A DNA stretch of 64,000 bases. Origin: Rhizorhapis suberifaciens. GTDB taxonomy: Bacteria > Pseudomonadota > Alphaproteobacteria > Sphingomonadales > Sphingomonadaceae. Positions 38,657-47,158 of the stretch are shown in pieces (the stretch's first letter is position 1; every line of letters begins with the position of its first letter). Both the position numbers and the translations under genes were made by a program. The stretch is from contig NZ_JACHOV010000001.1 of assembly GCF_014200045.1 (NCBI RefSeq), forward strand, positions 1-64,000, in the 5' to 3' direction. The notes under the pieces are model-generated. The model was given only the letters and a program-made list of their open reading frames with translations, was not told where the DNA came from and ran no database searches.

Positions 38657-40207
38657 TTATCGAGCGTTCTTGCGCGCAGGCAGCTTACGGCAATTATAGA
38701 CAAGCCGTTCATTGGGCTGAGAGGGCAACAGAGCGCGAATGTCATTTTCCACCGATGCCAATTCCGTCAGGACCGAGGGATCGGCTGTGCACTGATGGGT
38801 GGTAAGGCGAGCGCGTATTTTCTGCGCTTTTTCCAGGGTATCTGAGTCGGGCAGAAAGCGTTCCACCGTATAAGTGCCAGTCCCGGGATCGAAGCTGCGC
38901 AAATCGATCGTCGCGTCATTTTCAAGGACGAAGCTGCGGCTCCATCTGGTGCCATATTGACCCAATTGAGTGCGCCCGTTGAGGCAGCCATTCGCGCCCC
39001 AGTTGAAGGTCACGTCGTTCACGTCGGACACCGTTATCCGGCTGCGCGCCTCATCGATTCGGCACAGGTTGCCGCCGGCCGCCTGATAGCCAGCGGCCGT
39101 CTTGTGAATGTCCGAAGGCAGAAATTCCTTGGCGCGGTCATCGATACTGCTGAAGCTGGGCCGGGCGATGAAGATCACGATAGCACCGAGCAGCAGGATA
39201 GCCGCCCCTGATCCCAATATGATGGCAGGTTTGCGTTTGCCCTGGTTCATTTTCAGGACCGAGCCGCCAGCGCCCAGCACCGCCAAAGCGAGCAGGATGG
39301 CCGCCAGGGCCATATAGTTTTCGCGTTCGCTGATGACCTGCTGTTCGGCCTTGTCCCGCGCGGACAGATTGGCGGCGCGCTCCGCGTCCTCAATCGCGCG
39401 TTGTTCGGATGCGAGTCTTGCCTGCTCCTCAGCAATGCGGCGGGTTTCCTCCTCCTGGGCCTGTTCGGGCGATTTGCAGGGGACGTTGGTGCGGGCAAAA
39501 GGCACCCCGGCCTGGCGGAGGAACGAGGCGATTTCCCGATTGGAGATGGCGAAACCGAATTCTGCATCGCTCCCGTCGGAAAGCGACCCGAAGCTGTTGA
39601 TGCCAAGCACCCTGCCACAGACATCGACAAGCGGACCGCCGCTGTTCCCGCTGGCCATCGGGGCGGTATGGAGGATGGTGTCGAACTGACGTGAACTGCG
39701 GCCGCCGGAAACCGAGCCGCTCGATTTTACCGGACTGAGCGGTTCAACCATGTCCTGCAGATTGAGGCCTTGTGCCCGGTCGACCGTGCCGGGATAGCCG
39801 ATCGCCACCACCGGCTGGCCGTCAGACACTGCCCCTATGTAAAAGGTATCCGTCGGGATGCGGCCTTCATCCAATTGAATCAAAGCAAGGTCGTTGCCGG
39901 GAGAATAGGCAATGACGCGGCCGCCATAGCTGCGCCGTCCCTCAGAAGGGATAACGCCGATGACGATGGACTTTTCCTCGCGTGTCAGTTCCACCACATG
40001 CGCATTGGTCAGAATTTTATCGGGCGCGACCGCGACGCCGCTGCCGTGACCGACAAAATAAGCGCTGTCGCCGTCTGTCGCGACAAGAATGACGCGCACG
40101 ACACCGCGCGTTGCGGCAGCGATATCCCGTGTATCCGCTTTGGCCGGAAGCAAAGATATCGTGGTCAGGCAAGCGATGGCGCACAATAGGCGGAACAGTC
40201 TGGTCAT
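38657..40207 (-). CDS. Membrane-anchored trypsin-like serine protease
   Basis: About 516 residues. A signal peptide (residues 1-24) is followed by an S1/DegP-like protease with the full triad: His70 in TNAHVV, Asp106 in NDLALIQLD and Ser189 in MASGNSGGPL. No PDZ domain follows. Instead residues about 245-300 form an Ala/Glu/Arg-rich coiled coil, then two membrane helices separated by a short Lys/Arg-rich turn (MNQGKRKP), and a C-terminal domain of about 150 residues with four cysteines. Thus both the protease and the C-terminal domain should face the periplasm. I chose the ATG at 40207; the reading from 40309 adds 34 residues ahead of the signal peptide. Confidence 0.8.
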   Translation of the reverse strand: MTRLFRLLCAIACLTTISLLPAKADTRDIAAATRGVVRVILVATDGDSAYFVGHGSGVAVAPDKILTNAHVVELTREEKSIVIGVIPSEGRRSYGGRVIAYSPGNDLALIQLDEGRIPTDTFYIGAVSDGQPVVAIGYPGTVDRAQGLNLQDMVEPLSPVKSSGSVSGGRSSRQFDTILHTAPMASGNSGGPLVDVCGRVLGINSFGSLSDGSDAEFGFAISNREIASFLRQAGVPFARTNVPCKSPEQAQEEETRRIAEEQARLASEQRAIEDAERAANLSARDKAEQQVISERENYMALAAILLALAVLGAGGSVLKMNQGKRKPAIILGSGAAILLLGAIVIFIARPSFSSIDDRAKEFLPSDIHKTAAGYQAAGGNLCRIDEARSRITVSDVNDVTFNWGANGCLNGRTQLGQYGTRWSRSFVLENDATIDLRSFDPGTGTYTVERFLPDSDTLEKAQKIRARLTTHQCTADPSVLTELASVENDIRALLPSQPNERLVYNCRKLPARKNAR

Positions 40208-40320
40208 ATGCGGCGCAAAATATGCGTTCGTTGCAAGAAGTAAACGGACAATCGCCGCGACTTTGCTTTGAACGCAAGAGACGGGAAGCCGACTGGGTGC
40301 TAAAGGCATAAAAGGACGCC

Positions 40321-41367
40321 ATGAACGATCTATCCATCATAGACCGGCTTGATCCGGAAGTGGCCTGGAAGGCCTTTCAACAGCGGGACCGCCGCTGCGA
40401 CGGTTCCTTTGTGGGCGCAGTCAGATCGACCGGTATCTATTGCAAGCCAAGCTGCCCGGCCCGGCATCCCAAGAGGGAGAATATCGAGTTCTTCAGCAAT
40501 GGCGCGGCGGCGAGGGCAGCTGGATACAGGGCATGCCTTCGCTGCCGTCCGGACGAGGTAGGGCGGGACCGGCGCGCGATAGAAAAGGCGCTTTCACTCA
40601 TCGCCGCTGCTGAGGAAGTGCCGGTGCTTGAGATGCTGGCGGAACAGGTAGGCTATACCCCGCATCATTTTCATCGCCTCTTCAAACGAGAGACAGGCGT
40701 CACGCCGGCCTCCTACGCGCGAAGGTTAAGGGCGGAGCGCCTGGAAGCGGCGCTTTCCGGGGGCGGTCGCGTCACTGACGCCATTTACGATGCGGGCTAT
40801 GGCGCGCCCAGTCGAGCCTATGCAGAGGCGACGCAGCGGCTGGGCATGACTCCTTCTGCCTGGAAGAAAGGCGGCGCGGGTGCGGTAATTCGTTGGATTG
40901 TGGCGCAAAGCAGCTTGGGGCCAATGTTGATAGCGGCAACCCAAAAGGGCCTGTGCCGGGTTAGTTTCGATGAGGATGAAGCAGAGTTGCGGCGAATGTT
41001 TCCCAAAGCTGACATTCGTCCTGCCGACGAGGATTTCGCTGAGCTTGCAAGGCGTGTGGTGGCGCTGGTGGATGAAGGCGGGCCTGCCGGGAATCTTCCG
41101 CTGGACGTGCAGGGGACGGCCTTTCAGCAAGCGGTTTGGCAGGCGCTGCGTTCCATTCCGGCTGGAGAGACGAGGAGCTATGCTGAAATCGCGGCGATGA
41201 CCGGAAAGCCCGGAGCGGTTCGCGCCGCAGGTTCGGCTTGCGGCGGCAACCAGGTTGCCGTTGTCATACCCTGTCATCGGGTGGTTCGCAGCGATGGCGG
41301 GCTGGGTGGCTATGCTTATGGGGTGGAGCGGAAGGAGGCGTTGCTAAAACGGGAGAAGCGATCCTGA
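40321..41367 (+). CDS. ada: Bifunctional DNA repair methyltransferase/activator Ada
   Basis: A 348-residue three-domain protein. The N-terminal zinc domain has four cysteines (Cys41, Cys45, Cys72, Cys75), the first one in GIYCKPSCPARHP being the phosphotriester acceptor of the family. An AraC-type DNA-binding domain covers about residues 85-180 (GYTPHHFHRLFKRETGVTP). The C-terminal O6-alkylguanine transferase has VIPCHRVV with the acceptor cysteine near residue 318. It repairs alkylated DNA and, once methylated, activates its regulon. It is divergent from the protease gene with a 113-bp shared promoter gap. Confidence 0.95.
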   Translation: MNDLSIIDRLDPEVAWKAFQQRDRRCDGSFVGAVRSTGIYCKPSCPARHPKRENIEFFSNGAAARAAGYRACLRCRPDEVGRDRRAIEKALSLIAAAEEVPVLEMLAEQVGYTPHHFHRLFKRETGVTPASYARRLRAERLEAALSGGGRVTDAIYDAGYGAPSRAYAEATQRLGMTPSAWKKGGAGAVIRWIVAQSSLGPMLIAATQKGLCRVSFDEDEAELRRMFPKADIRPADEDFAELARRVVALVDEGGPAGNLPLDVQGTAFQQAVWQALRSIPAGETRSYAEIAAMTGKPGAVRAAGSACGGNQVAVVIPCHRVVRSDGGLGGYAYGVERKEALLKREKRS

Positions 41368-41400
41368 CAATGTGGGATGACAGGCAGCGCTTGTCTTCTC

Positions 41401-42042
41401 CTAACCTATGGGCCGCGCCACGGTAGTGGCCTTGCTGCACGCATCGGTGGTCGAATGACCGTTGCTGAGGATGCTGGCGAGGAAGAAGCCCCCGACCACC
41501 AGGACAAGGAACGCCGCGCTCATCAAGGTTAGATATTTTTCCAGGAACGCCTTGATCGGTTTTCCATATTTCCAGAACAGGAAGCCCACGAGCAGGAACT
41601 GGGCGGCGCGGGAAACGGCGCTGGCCCAAATGAAGGTGAAAAGGCTAAGCCCGATAAAGCCCGCGGTAATGGTGATCAGCTTGAACGGGATCGGCGTCGC
41701 GCCTTTGATGAGGATGATCTCTGCGCCATATTCGCGAAGATAGCAGGCGGCCTTGGGAAAATCCTTGGCGAGCCCAAGAGCGCTGAGCATCGCTTGACCC
41801 ACGGTATCGTATAGCAGGTAGCCGATGGCGTAGCCGAACAGCCCGCCCAATACAGAGGCAAGGGTGCAGATAACGCCAAAGCGCAGCGCCTTGTCCGGCT
41901 GAGCCAGGCACATCAGCCCCAATAGAGGATGGGGCGGGATGGGAAAAAAGCTGCTTTCGACGAAGCTAACTCCAAAAAGCCAGCGTTCAGCGTGCTTGTG
42001 GCCGGCCTTTTGCAGGGTCCAATCATAGAGGCGTCTCAGCAT
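41401..42042 (-). CDS. YqaA/DedA-like membrane protein (VTT family)
   Basis: A 213-residue protein with about five hydrophobic segments. Motifs typical of the YqaA group are FVESSFFPIPPHPLLGLM near residues 29-46 and GATPIPFKLITITAGFIGLS around 117-136, the re-entrant loops of the VTT (SNARE-associated) fold. DedA-like proteins serve in phospholipid or undecaprenyl-phosphate transport and membrane homeostasis; the YqaA branch is poorly characterised. Converges with ada, 33 bp apart. Confidence 0.85.
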   Translation of the reverse strand: MLRRLYDWTLQKAGHKHAERWLFGVSFVESSFFPIPPHPLLGLMCLAQPDKALRFGVICTLASVLGGLFGYAIGYLLYDTVGQAMLSALGLAKDFPKAACYLREYGAEIILIKGATPIPFKLITITAGFIGLSLFTFIWASAVSRAAQFLLVGFLFWKYGKPIKAFLEKYLTLMSAAFLVLVVGGFFLASILSNGHSTTDACSKATTVARPIG

Positions 42043-42069
42043 GGGTGCGGACTTAAAGACTAATCACGG

Positions 42070-42086
42070 ACGGCACAAGTTGGGCG
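42070..42086 (+). promoter_or_regulatory. Weak sigma-54-like promoter candidate
   Basis: CGGCACAAGTTGGGCG has GG and GC separated by exactly 10 bases and a good -24 half (GGCAC), but its -12 half reads GGGC instead of TTGC. It lies in the 184-bp gap before the sugar transferase gene of the Prs cluster, whose PrsR is a sigma-54 activator. Position is suggestive, sequence match partial. Confidence 0.25.
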
Positions 42087-42226
42087 CATAATTTCTGGGC
42101 CGACCAGTTTGCAGCGCGTTCAGATTTTCTTTGTCAATTCCAGCGACAATGCGTTCGCGTCGGGTTTGTTTACACTTTCGCTGTAAGCCGCTCGTGCTTC
42201 GAAGGGGATGCTGGAACCGGCTGCGC

Positions 42227-43615
42227 ATGATCAGATTGTTCAAACATTATATTCCACATGCGGTGCTGCTGCTTGGCGTGCTGGACTTCATTTTGCTGCT
42301 GGGCGCCGCGGAATTGGGGTGGATCTATCGGGCGCAGCAGATTGGCATGGAGGTCGAGCCGCTGGCGAGCCGTCATGTGCCACTGTTGAGCTTTGCCATA
42401 GCCCTGCAGGTCGCGATGCTGGCAGTAGGTGTCTATGGAACGGAGGCGCTGCAATCTCTTCGTTTCGCTACGGCGCGCCTGCTTGTGGCCATATCGCTGG
42501 GCGTCATATTGCTTTCAGTACCGGCCTTCGTTCAGCCGGGCGCGACCCTGTGGCGATCCAATTCGCTTTACGCAATGCTCTTTTCCTTCCTGATGCTGAT
42601 TTCCTTGCGGATTGTGCTGGGGCAGATGATCGGCGGCGAGGTGTTCAAGCGTCGGCTGATTATTTTGGGCGCCGGTTCCAGAGCCGATCGGATTCGTCAG
42701 CTGGCAGAGCAACGGGGCAGCGGATTTTCCGTGGTCGGCTACATCGCGATGAATGACGGCAAAAAGGTCATTCCTGAGGCAATCGACCGCAGCGCCATCT
42801 ACAATCTGGCCGATTTCGTCGTCCGGCTTGGGGCGAGAGAAGTGGTGTTGGCGCTGGAGGAGCGGCGAAACGCGCTGCCACTGGCAGACCTTTTGCGGAT
42901 CAAGACCACAGGCGTTCATGTGAACGACCTTTCCAGTTTCCTCGAAAGGGAAACCGGCCGGGTCGACCTGGATAGCGTCAATCCGAGCTGGTTTATTTTC
43001 TCAGACGGCTTTTCGGCAGGCCGGCGGATTTCCAGCGTCGCCAAGCGGATGTTCGACATTGTAGCGAGTTTCCTGTTGTTGGCGCTCACCGCACCGGTCG
43101 TTTTGATCGGAGCGATCCTCGTTAAGCTGGAAAGCAAGGGCCCCGCCTTTATTCGGCAGAAGCGAGTGGGCCTCTATGGCGAGGAGTTTGAGATCATCAA
43201 GCTCCGCTCCATGCGCCAGGACGCCGAGATTGGTGGCAAGGCCATATGGGCGGCGGTGAACGACCCGCGCGTGACGCGCGTCGGCCAGATTTTGCGCAAG
43301 CTGCGGATCGACGAATTGCCGCAGGCCTGGAGCGTGCTGAAGGGCGAAATGAGCTTTGTCGGACCGCGTCCTGAGCGCCGGCAATTCGTCGAGGATCTGG
43401 AAAAGCTCATGCCTTATTATGCGGAGCGGCACATGGTGAAGCCCGGCATCACCGGCTGGGCACAGATCAACTATCCATATGGCGCGTCCACCGAAGATGC
43501 ACGGCACAAGCTGGAATATGACCTTTATTATGCGAAGAACTACACGCCCTTTCTTGACCTCCTGATTCTGTTGCAGACGCTGCGCGTCGTGCTTTGGCCG
43601 GAGGGCGCGCGCTGA
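42227..43615 (+). CDS. XrtA/PEP-CTERM-linked undecaprenyl-phosphate sugar transferase (TIGR03013 type)
   Basis: About 462 residues. Four N-terminal membrane helices, a central nucleotide-binding-like domain (LIILGAGSRADRIRQLAEQ), a fifth helix (residues about 275-300) and the bacterial sugar transferase domain: KLRSMRQDAE, LRKLRIDELPQAWSVL, FVGPRPERRQFV and KPGITGWAQINYPYG. It starts exopolysaccharide repeat units on undecaprenyl phosphate. Position directly ahead of prsK-prsR-prsT is the hallmark of the XrtA-system version. ATG at 42227 (MIRLFKHYIPH); an open frame of 32 codons upstream is not family-like. Confidence 0.9.
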   Translation: MIRLFKHYIPHAVLLLGVLDFILLLGAAELGWIYRAQQIGMEVEPLASRHVPLLSFAIALQVAMLAVGVYGTEALQSLRFATARLLVAISLGVILLSVPAFVQPGATLWRSNSLYAMLFSFLMLISLRIVLGQMIGGEVFKRRLIILGAGSRADRIRQLAEQRGSGFSVVGYIAMNDGKKVIPEAIDRSAIYNLADFVVRLGAREVVLALEERRNALPLADLLRIKTTGVHVNDLSSFLERETGRVDLDSVNPSWFIFSDGFSAGRRISSVAKRMFDIVASFLLLALTAPVVLIGAILVKLESKGPAFIRQKRVGLYGEEFEIIKLRSMRQDAEIGGKAIWAAVNDPRVTRVGQILRKLRIDELPQAWSVLKGEMSFVGPRPERRQFVEDLEKLMPYYAERHMVKPGITGWAQINYPYGASTEDARHKLEYDLYYAKNYTPFLDLLILLQTLRVVLWPEGAR

Positions 43616-43617
43616 TC

Positions 43618-45723
43618 ATGACGCCCGTGCTGCTCTTCTTTGCCGAATGGGGCCATGCGGCGGCGGCGGCGCTGTTCGCCGCGCTTTCCATTTGGGTGTC
43701 GCGCCGAAGGGAGGTGACGCTGCAGCAGCACCTGATGGTGGCGGCCCTGATGCTGACTGCCTTCTGGGCGCTGTCGGCCTCCATTGCCGGCGCCATGGCC
43801 GTTCTGACCGGTTTGGCGGAAACATTGCGAAACATGAGCTGGCTGTTGTTCATGTTCATTGTTCTTCGCTTGGGCGAGGGCAGGAAAAGCGAGCATCCCG
43901 CCGCAGTCACAGCAATTTACATCGTTTTGGGCGGCATTCTGATCATGCAGTGGGGCATTGAGCTCCTTCCTGCTAATTTAGGAGGCGCTGCAACCAAGGA
44001 GGTGCTGAGCGGCATTTTCTATGTGTCGCAGGCGCTTCGCATGATGGCGGCCGTCGGCGCACTGGTGCTGGTACATAACCTCTATGTGATGTCCGCCCCG
44101 GAGGCCCGTTGGGGCATCCGCCTGCCCATGGCAGCCCTGACGGGGATGTGGATCTATGACCTAAACCTGTACACCTTTTCTTACCTGACGCAGGGCGATG
44201 CCGGAGAGCTATACGCGATGCGCGGGTTTGCAATGGCGGTGCTGGCTCCGGTCTTGGCCCTGGGCGTGCATCGCAATGCCAACTGGAAATTGCGGCTATC
44301 CCGAACCGTCACTTTTCAGTCGCTTTCGCTGGTCGCGATAGGGGCCTACCTGATTTCCATGGTCCTGATCGTGACCATGGCCCAACTGTTTGGCGGAGCC
44401 TATGCGCGGCTGATGCAGATCAGCTTCGTGTTCGGAATGTCGGTGGCTGCGCTGGTGCTGCTGCCATCAAGCCATTTCCGGGCATGGTTCAAGGTCAAGA
44501 TCGCCAAGCACTTCTTCCAGCATCGTTATGATTATCGCAACGAATGGATGCGGTTTACCGATACTATCGGCCGACCAGGAAAAGGGGCGGCTCCTTTTTA
44601 TGAAAGGGCGGTGAAGGCCATTGCCGACATCACCGAATCGCCTGCGGGACTGCTCTTGCTTCCCTACGAAAATGGCGGGTTCAGCGTACATGCGCGATGG
44701 AATTGGCGCGATGCGGATGTTCCCGCCGTGGCGATGAGCGCAGCGCAAGTGGCGGAGCTGGAGGAAAGTGGCTGGATCATCGAATTGGACGAGGAACGGA
44801 AGGGTTCGGGTGAAAACCGGGTCCAGCTGCCCGGCTGGATGGTAGCGCAGGGCCGCGCCTGGGCTCTGGTGCCCTTGATCCACTTTGAACGGCTGGCCGG
44901 CGCCGTGCTGCTGGCTAGGCCCGTGGTTGACCGTGAACTGGATTGGGAGGACCTGGACATGCTGCGCATAGTCGGGCGGCAGGTCGCGAGCTATATTTCC
45001 GAGGCGCAGGGGCAGGAGGCGCTTTCGGAGGCGCAACGGTTCGAAGAGTTCAACCGCCGCTTTGCTTTTATCATTCATGACATCAAGAATCTGGTGAGCC
45101 AACTGAGCCTTGTCGCCCGCAATGCGCAGCGGCATGCGGATAATCCGCAGTTCAGGGCCGATATGATCGCGACGTTGCAGGATTCCGTCGGCAAGATGAA
45201 CGACATGCTGGCGCGCCTGTCTCAGCATAACCGCGCACGGTATGAAGAACCCAAGGGGGTAGCGCTCCGGCCGTTGGTGGAAATGGTTGTGACGGGGAAA
45301 TGCAGACAGCATCCCGTGACGCTTTCAGGCGATCTCTGTGCGCAGGCCTACGCCGATCCCGCGCGGCTCGAGCAGATACTGGGCCACTTGATTCAGAACG
45401 CCATTGACGCCAGCGACCCGAACGAACCTGTCACCGTCCGGCTCAGCCAGCAGGGGGTGCATATGAGCGTCGAAATCATTGACAGGGGCTGCGGAATGAG
45501 CGCGGAATTCATCCGCAGCCAGCTGTTCAAGCCCTTTTCGTCCAGTAAGGAAGGCGGCTTTGGTATTGGGGCTTACGAGGCCCGGACGCTTGCCGCCGCG
45601 ATGAACGGGCGGATCGAGGTCGAAAGCCGCGAAGGGGAGGGCAGCCGCTTCACGCTGATCCTGCCCGTGGCGATGCAAGATGCCGAAATGGAAATTGACC
45701 GTAAGGAAAGGATCGCCCGATGA
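43618..45723 (+). CDS. prsK: XrtA/PEP-CTERM system histidine kinase PrsK
   Basis: About 701 residues. Some eight membrane helices fill the first 290 residues, then a GAF-like region (about 320-470), then a kinase core with the phospho-acceptor His in FIIHDIKNLVSQLS, the N-box QNAIDAS, the G1 box DRGCGMS and the G2-like GFGIGAYEAR. The layout matches PrsK, partner of PrsR. ATG at 43618 lies 3 bp after the sugar transferase stop. The 3' end overlaps prsR by 4 bases. Confidence 0.9.
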   Translation: MTPVLLFFAEWGHAAAAALFAALSIWVSRRREVTLQQHLMVAALMLTAFWALSASIAGAMAVLTGLAETLRNMSWLLFMFIVLRLGEGRKSEHPAAVTAIYIVLGGILIMQWGIELLPANLGGAATKEVLSGIFYVSQALRMMAAVGALVLVHNLYVMSAPEARWGIRLPMAALTGMWIYDLNLYTFSYLTQGDAGELYAMRGFAMAVLAPVLALGVHRNANWKLRLSRTVTFQSLSLVAIGAYLISMVLIVTMAQLFGGAYARLMQISFVFGMSVAALVLLPSSHFRAWFKVKIAKHFFQHRYDYRNEWMRFTDTIGRPGKGAAPFYERAVKAIADITESPAGLLLLPYENGGFSVHARWNWRDADVPAVAMSAAQVAELEESGWIIELDEERKGSGENRVQLPGWMVAQGRAWALVPLIHFERLAGAVLLARPVVDRELDWEDLDMLRIVGRQVASYISEAQGQEALSEAQRFEEFNRRFAFIIHDIKNLVSQLSLVARNAQRHADNPQFRADMIATLQDSVGKMNDMLARLSQHNRARYEEPKGVALRPLVEMVVTGKCRQHPVTLSGDLCAQAYADPARLEQILGHLIQNAIDASDPNEPVTVRLSQQGVHMSVEIIDRGCGMSAEFIRSQLFKPFSSSKEGGFGIGAYEARTLAAAMNGRIEVESREGEGSRFTLILPVAMQDAEMEIDRKERIAR

Positions 45724-47099
45724 GCGATAACCGCCCCAAGATATTACCCAAGCTGCTGATCGTCGAGGATGATTTGGGTTTGCAGCGGCAGTTGCGCTGG
45801 GCCTATGAGGATTATGAGGTGCTGGTGGCGGGAAGCCGTGCAGAGGCGATCGACCTGATACGCGCTGAGGAGCCGGATGTGGTGACGCTGGACCTTGGCC
45901 TTCCACCCGATCCCGACGGGACCAGCGAAGGCTTTGCGACGCTGGATGAGATATTGGCTCTGAAGCCCGATACGAAGGTGATCGTGGCGACAGGCCATGG
46001 AGCGCGGGAAAGTGCGCTTCGGGCCATTGCGAGCGGGGCTTATGATTTTTACCAGAAGCCGGTGGATATCGATGAGCTTGGCCTCATCGTATCGCGCGCC
46101 TTTCACGTGCATGCGCTGGAAAAGGAGAATGCACGGCTGGCGGAGACGGCATCGGAAGACAACCGTGTCCTCGGCCGGATGATCACGGCAGCTCCGGAAA
46201 TGCTGAAGGTAGCGCGCACCATTGAGCGGGTGGCGAATGCCGATGTCTCTGTGATGCTGTTGGGCGCCAGCGGCACCGGCAAGGAATTACTGGCGCAGGG
46301 CGTGCATGATAGTTCCAGCCGCAGGAAGGGCGCGTTTATCGCAATCAACTGTGCGGCCATTCCCGAAACGCTGCTGGAATCCGAATTGTTCGGACATGAA
46401 AAGGGTGCGTTCACCGGGGCAGTCAAGACCACCGAGGGCAAGATCGAGCAGGCCAATGGCGGTACGCTGTTTCTGGACGAGGTGGGTGACATTCCGCTGC
46501 CGCTGCAGGTGAAGCTGCTGCGCTTCCTGCAGGAACGCGTGATCGAGCGTGTTGGCGGCAGGCGGCCCATAGCCGTGAATACGCGCGTGGTGTGCGCAAC
46601 GCACCAAAACCTTGAAATGATGATCGCGAACGGCGGCTTCCGCGAGGATCTCTATTATCGCTTGGCAGAGATCGTCATTCGGATACCCACGCTGGCGGAA
46701 CGGCCGGGGGACGCAGTGCTGCTCGCCAAGCATTTCCTGACGCGCTTTGCTCGCGAGATGAACCCGCAGGTCAAGGGCCTCGCTCCGGATGCGCTGGCGG
46801 CGATCGATGCTTGGGCCTGGCCGGGCAACGTCCGCGAACTGGAGAACCGGATGAAGCGTGCAGTCATCATGGCGGAGGGCAAGCTGGTGACTGCCGGCGA
46901 CCTGGACCTTGATGGGCTAGGTGAAGACGAGCCGGAGATGATAAACCTGAAGACCGTGCGGGAGATGGCGGATCGCAAAGCCATCAGGCGTGCGATTGCG
47001 CGGACGCAGGGCAACATCTCAGGCGCGGCCAAGATGCTGGGGATCAGCCGGCCGACGCTTTACGACTTGCTGAAGCAGTATGAGATGCAGGCGTCATGA
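45720..47099 (+). CDS. prsR: Sigma-54-dependent response regulator PrsR
   Basis: A 459-residue NtrC-type regulator. Receiver domain residues 10-130 with the phosphorylatable Asp58 (VVTLDLGLPP); AAA+ domain with Walker A GASGTGKE, the sigma-54-contact loop GAFTGA and LFLDEVGDIP as Walker B; a C-terminal Fis-type helix-turn-helix (GNISGAAKMLGISRPTLYDLL). PrsR with PrsK activates sigma-54 promoters of PEP-CTERM and exopolysaccharide genes in other proteobacteria. The ATG overlaps the prsK stop. Confidence 0.93.
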   Translation: MSDNRPKILPKLLIVEDDLGLQRQLRWAYEDYEVLVAGSRAEAIDLIRAEEPDVVTLDLGLPPDPDGTSEGFATLDEILALKPDTKVIVATGHGARESALRAIASGAYDFYQKPVDIDELGLIVSRAFHVHALEKENARLAETASEDNRVLGRMITAAPEMLKVARTIERVANADVSVMLLGASGTGKELLAQGVHDSSSRRKGAFIAINCAAIPETLLESELFGHEKGAFTGAVKTTEGKIEQANGGTLFLDEVGDIPLPLQVKLLRFLQERVIERVGGRRPIAVNTRVVCATHQNLEMMIANGGFREDLYYRLAEIVIRIPTLAERPGDAVLLAKHFLTRFAREMNPQVKGLAPDALAAIDAWAWPGNVRELENRMKRAVIMAEGKLVTAGDLDLDGLGEDEPEMINLKTVREMADRKAIRRAIARTQGNISGAAKMLGISRPTLYDLLKQYEMQAS

Positions 47100-47129
47100 A
47101 GAGCCGTATAGCTGCAGCCCTTGTGGCCG

Positions 47130-47149
47130 TGGGTTCCGGCTTTCGCAGG
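47130..47149. repeat. Short REP-like remnant in the prsR-prsT gap
   Basis: GTGGGTTCCGGCTTTCGCAG resembles the arm of common alphaproteobacterial palindromic elements (GGTTCCGGC-TTTCGC). Only one arm is present and pairing is poor, so it is either a decayed copy or chance. Confidence 0.25.
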
Positions 47150-47158
47150 TGATAACCC

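Noticed and set aside
42094-42115. TGGGCCGACCAGTTTGCA as a sigma-54 promoter for the Prs cluster
   Set aside because: The spacing between GG and GC is 11 or 12 bases, not 10, although the TTTGCA half is good.
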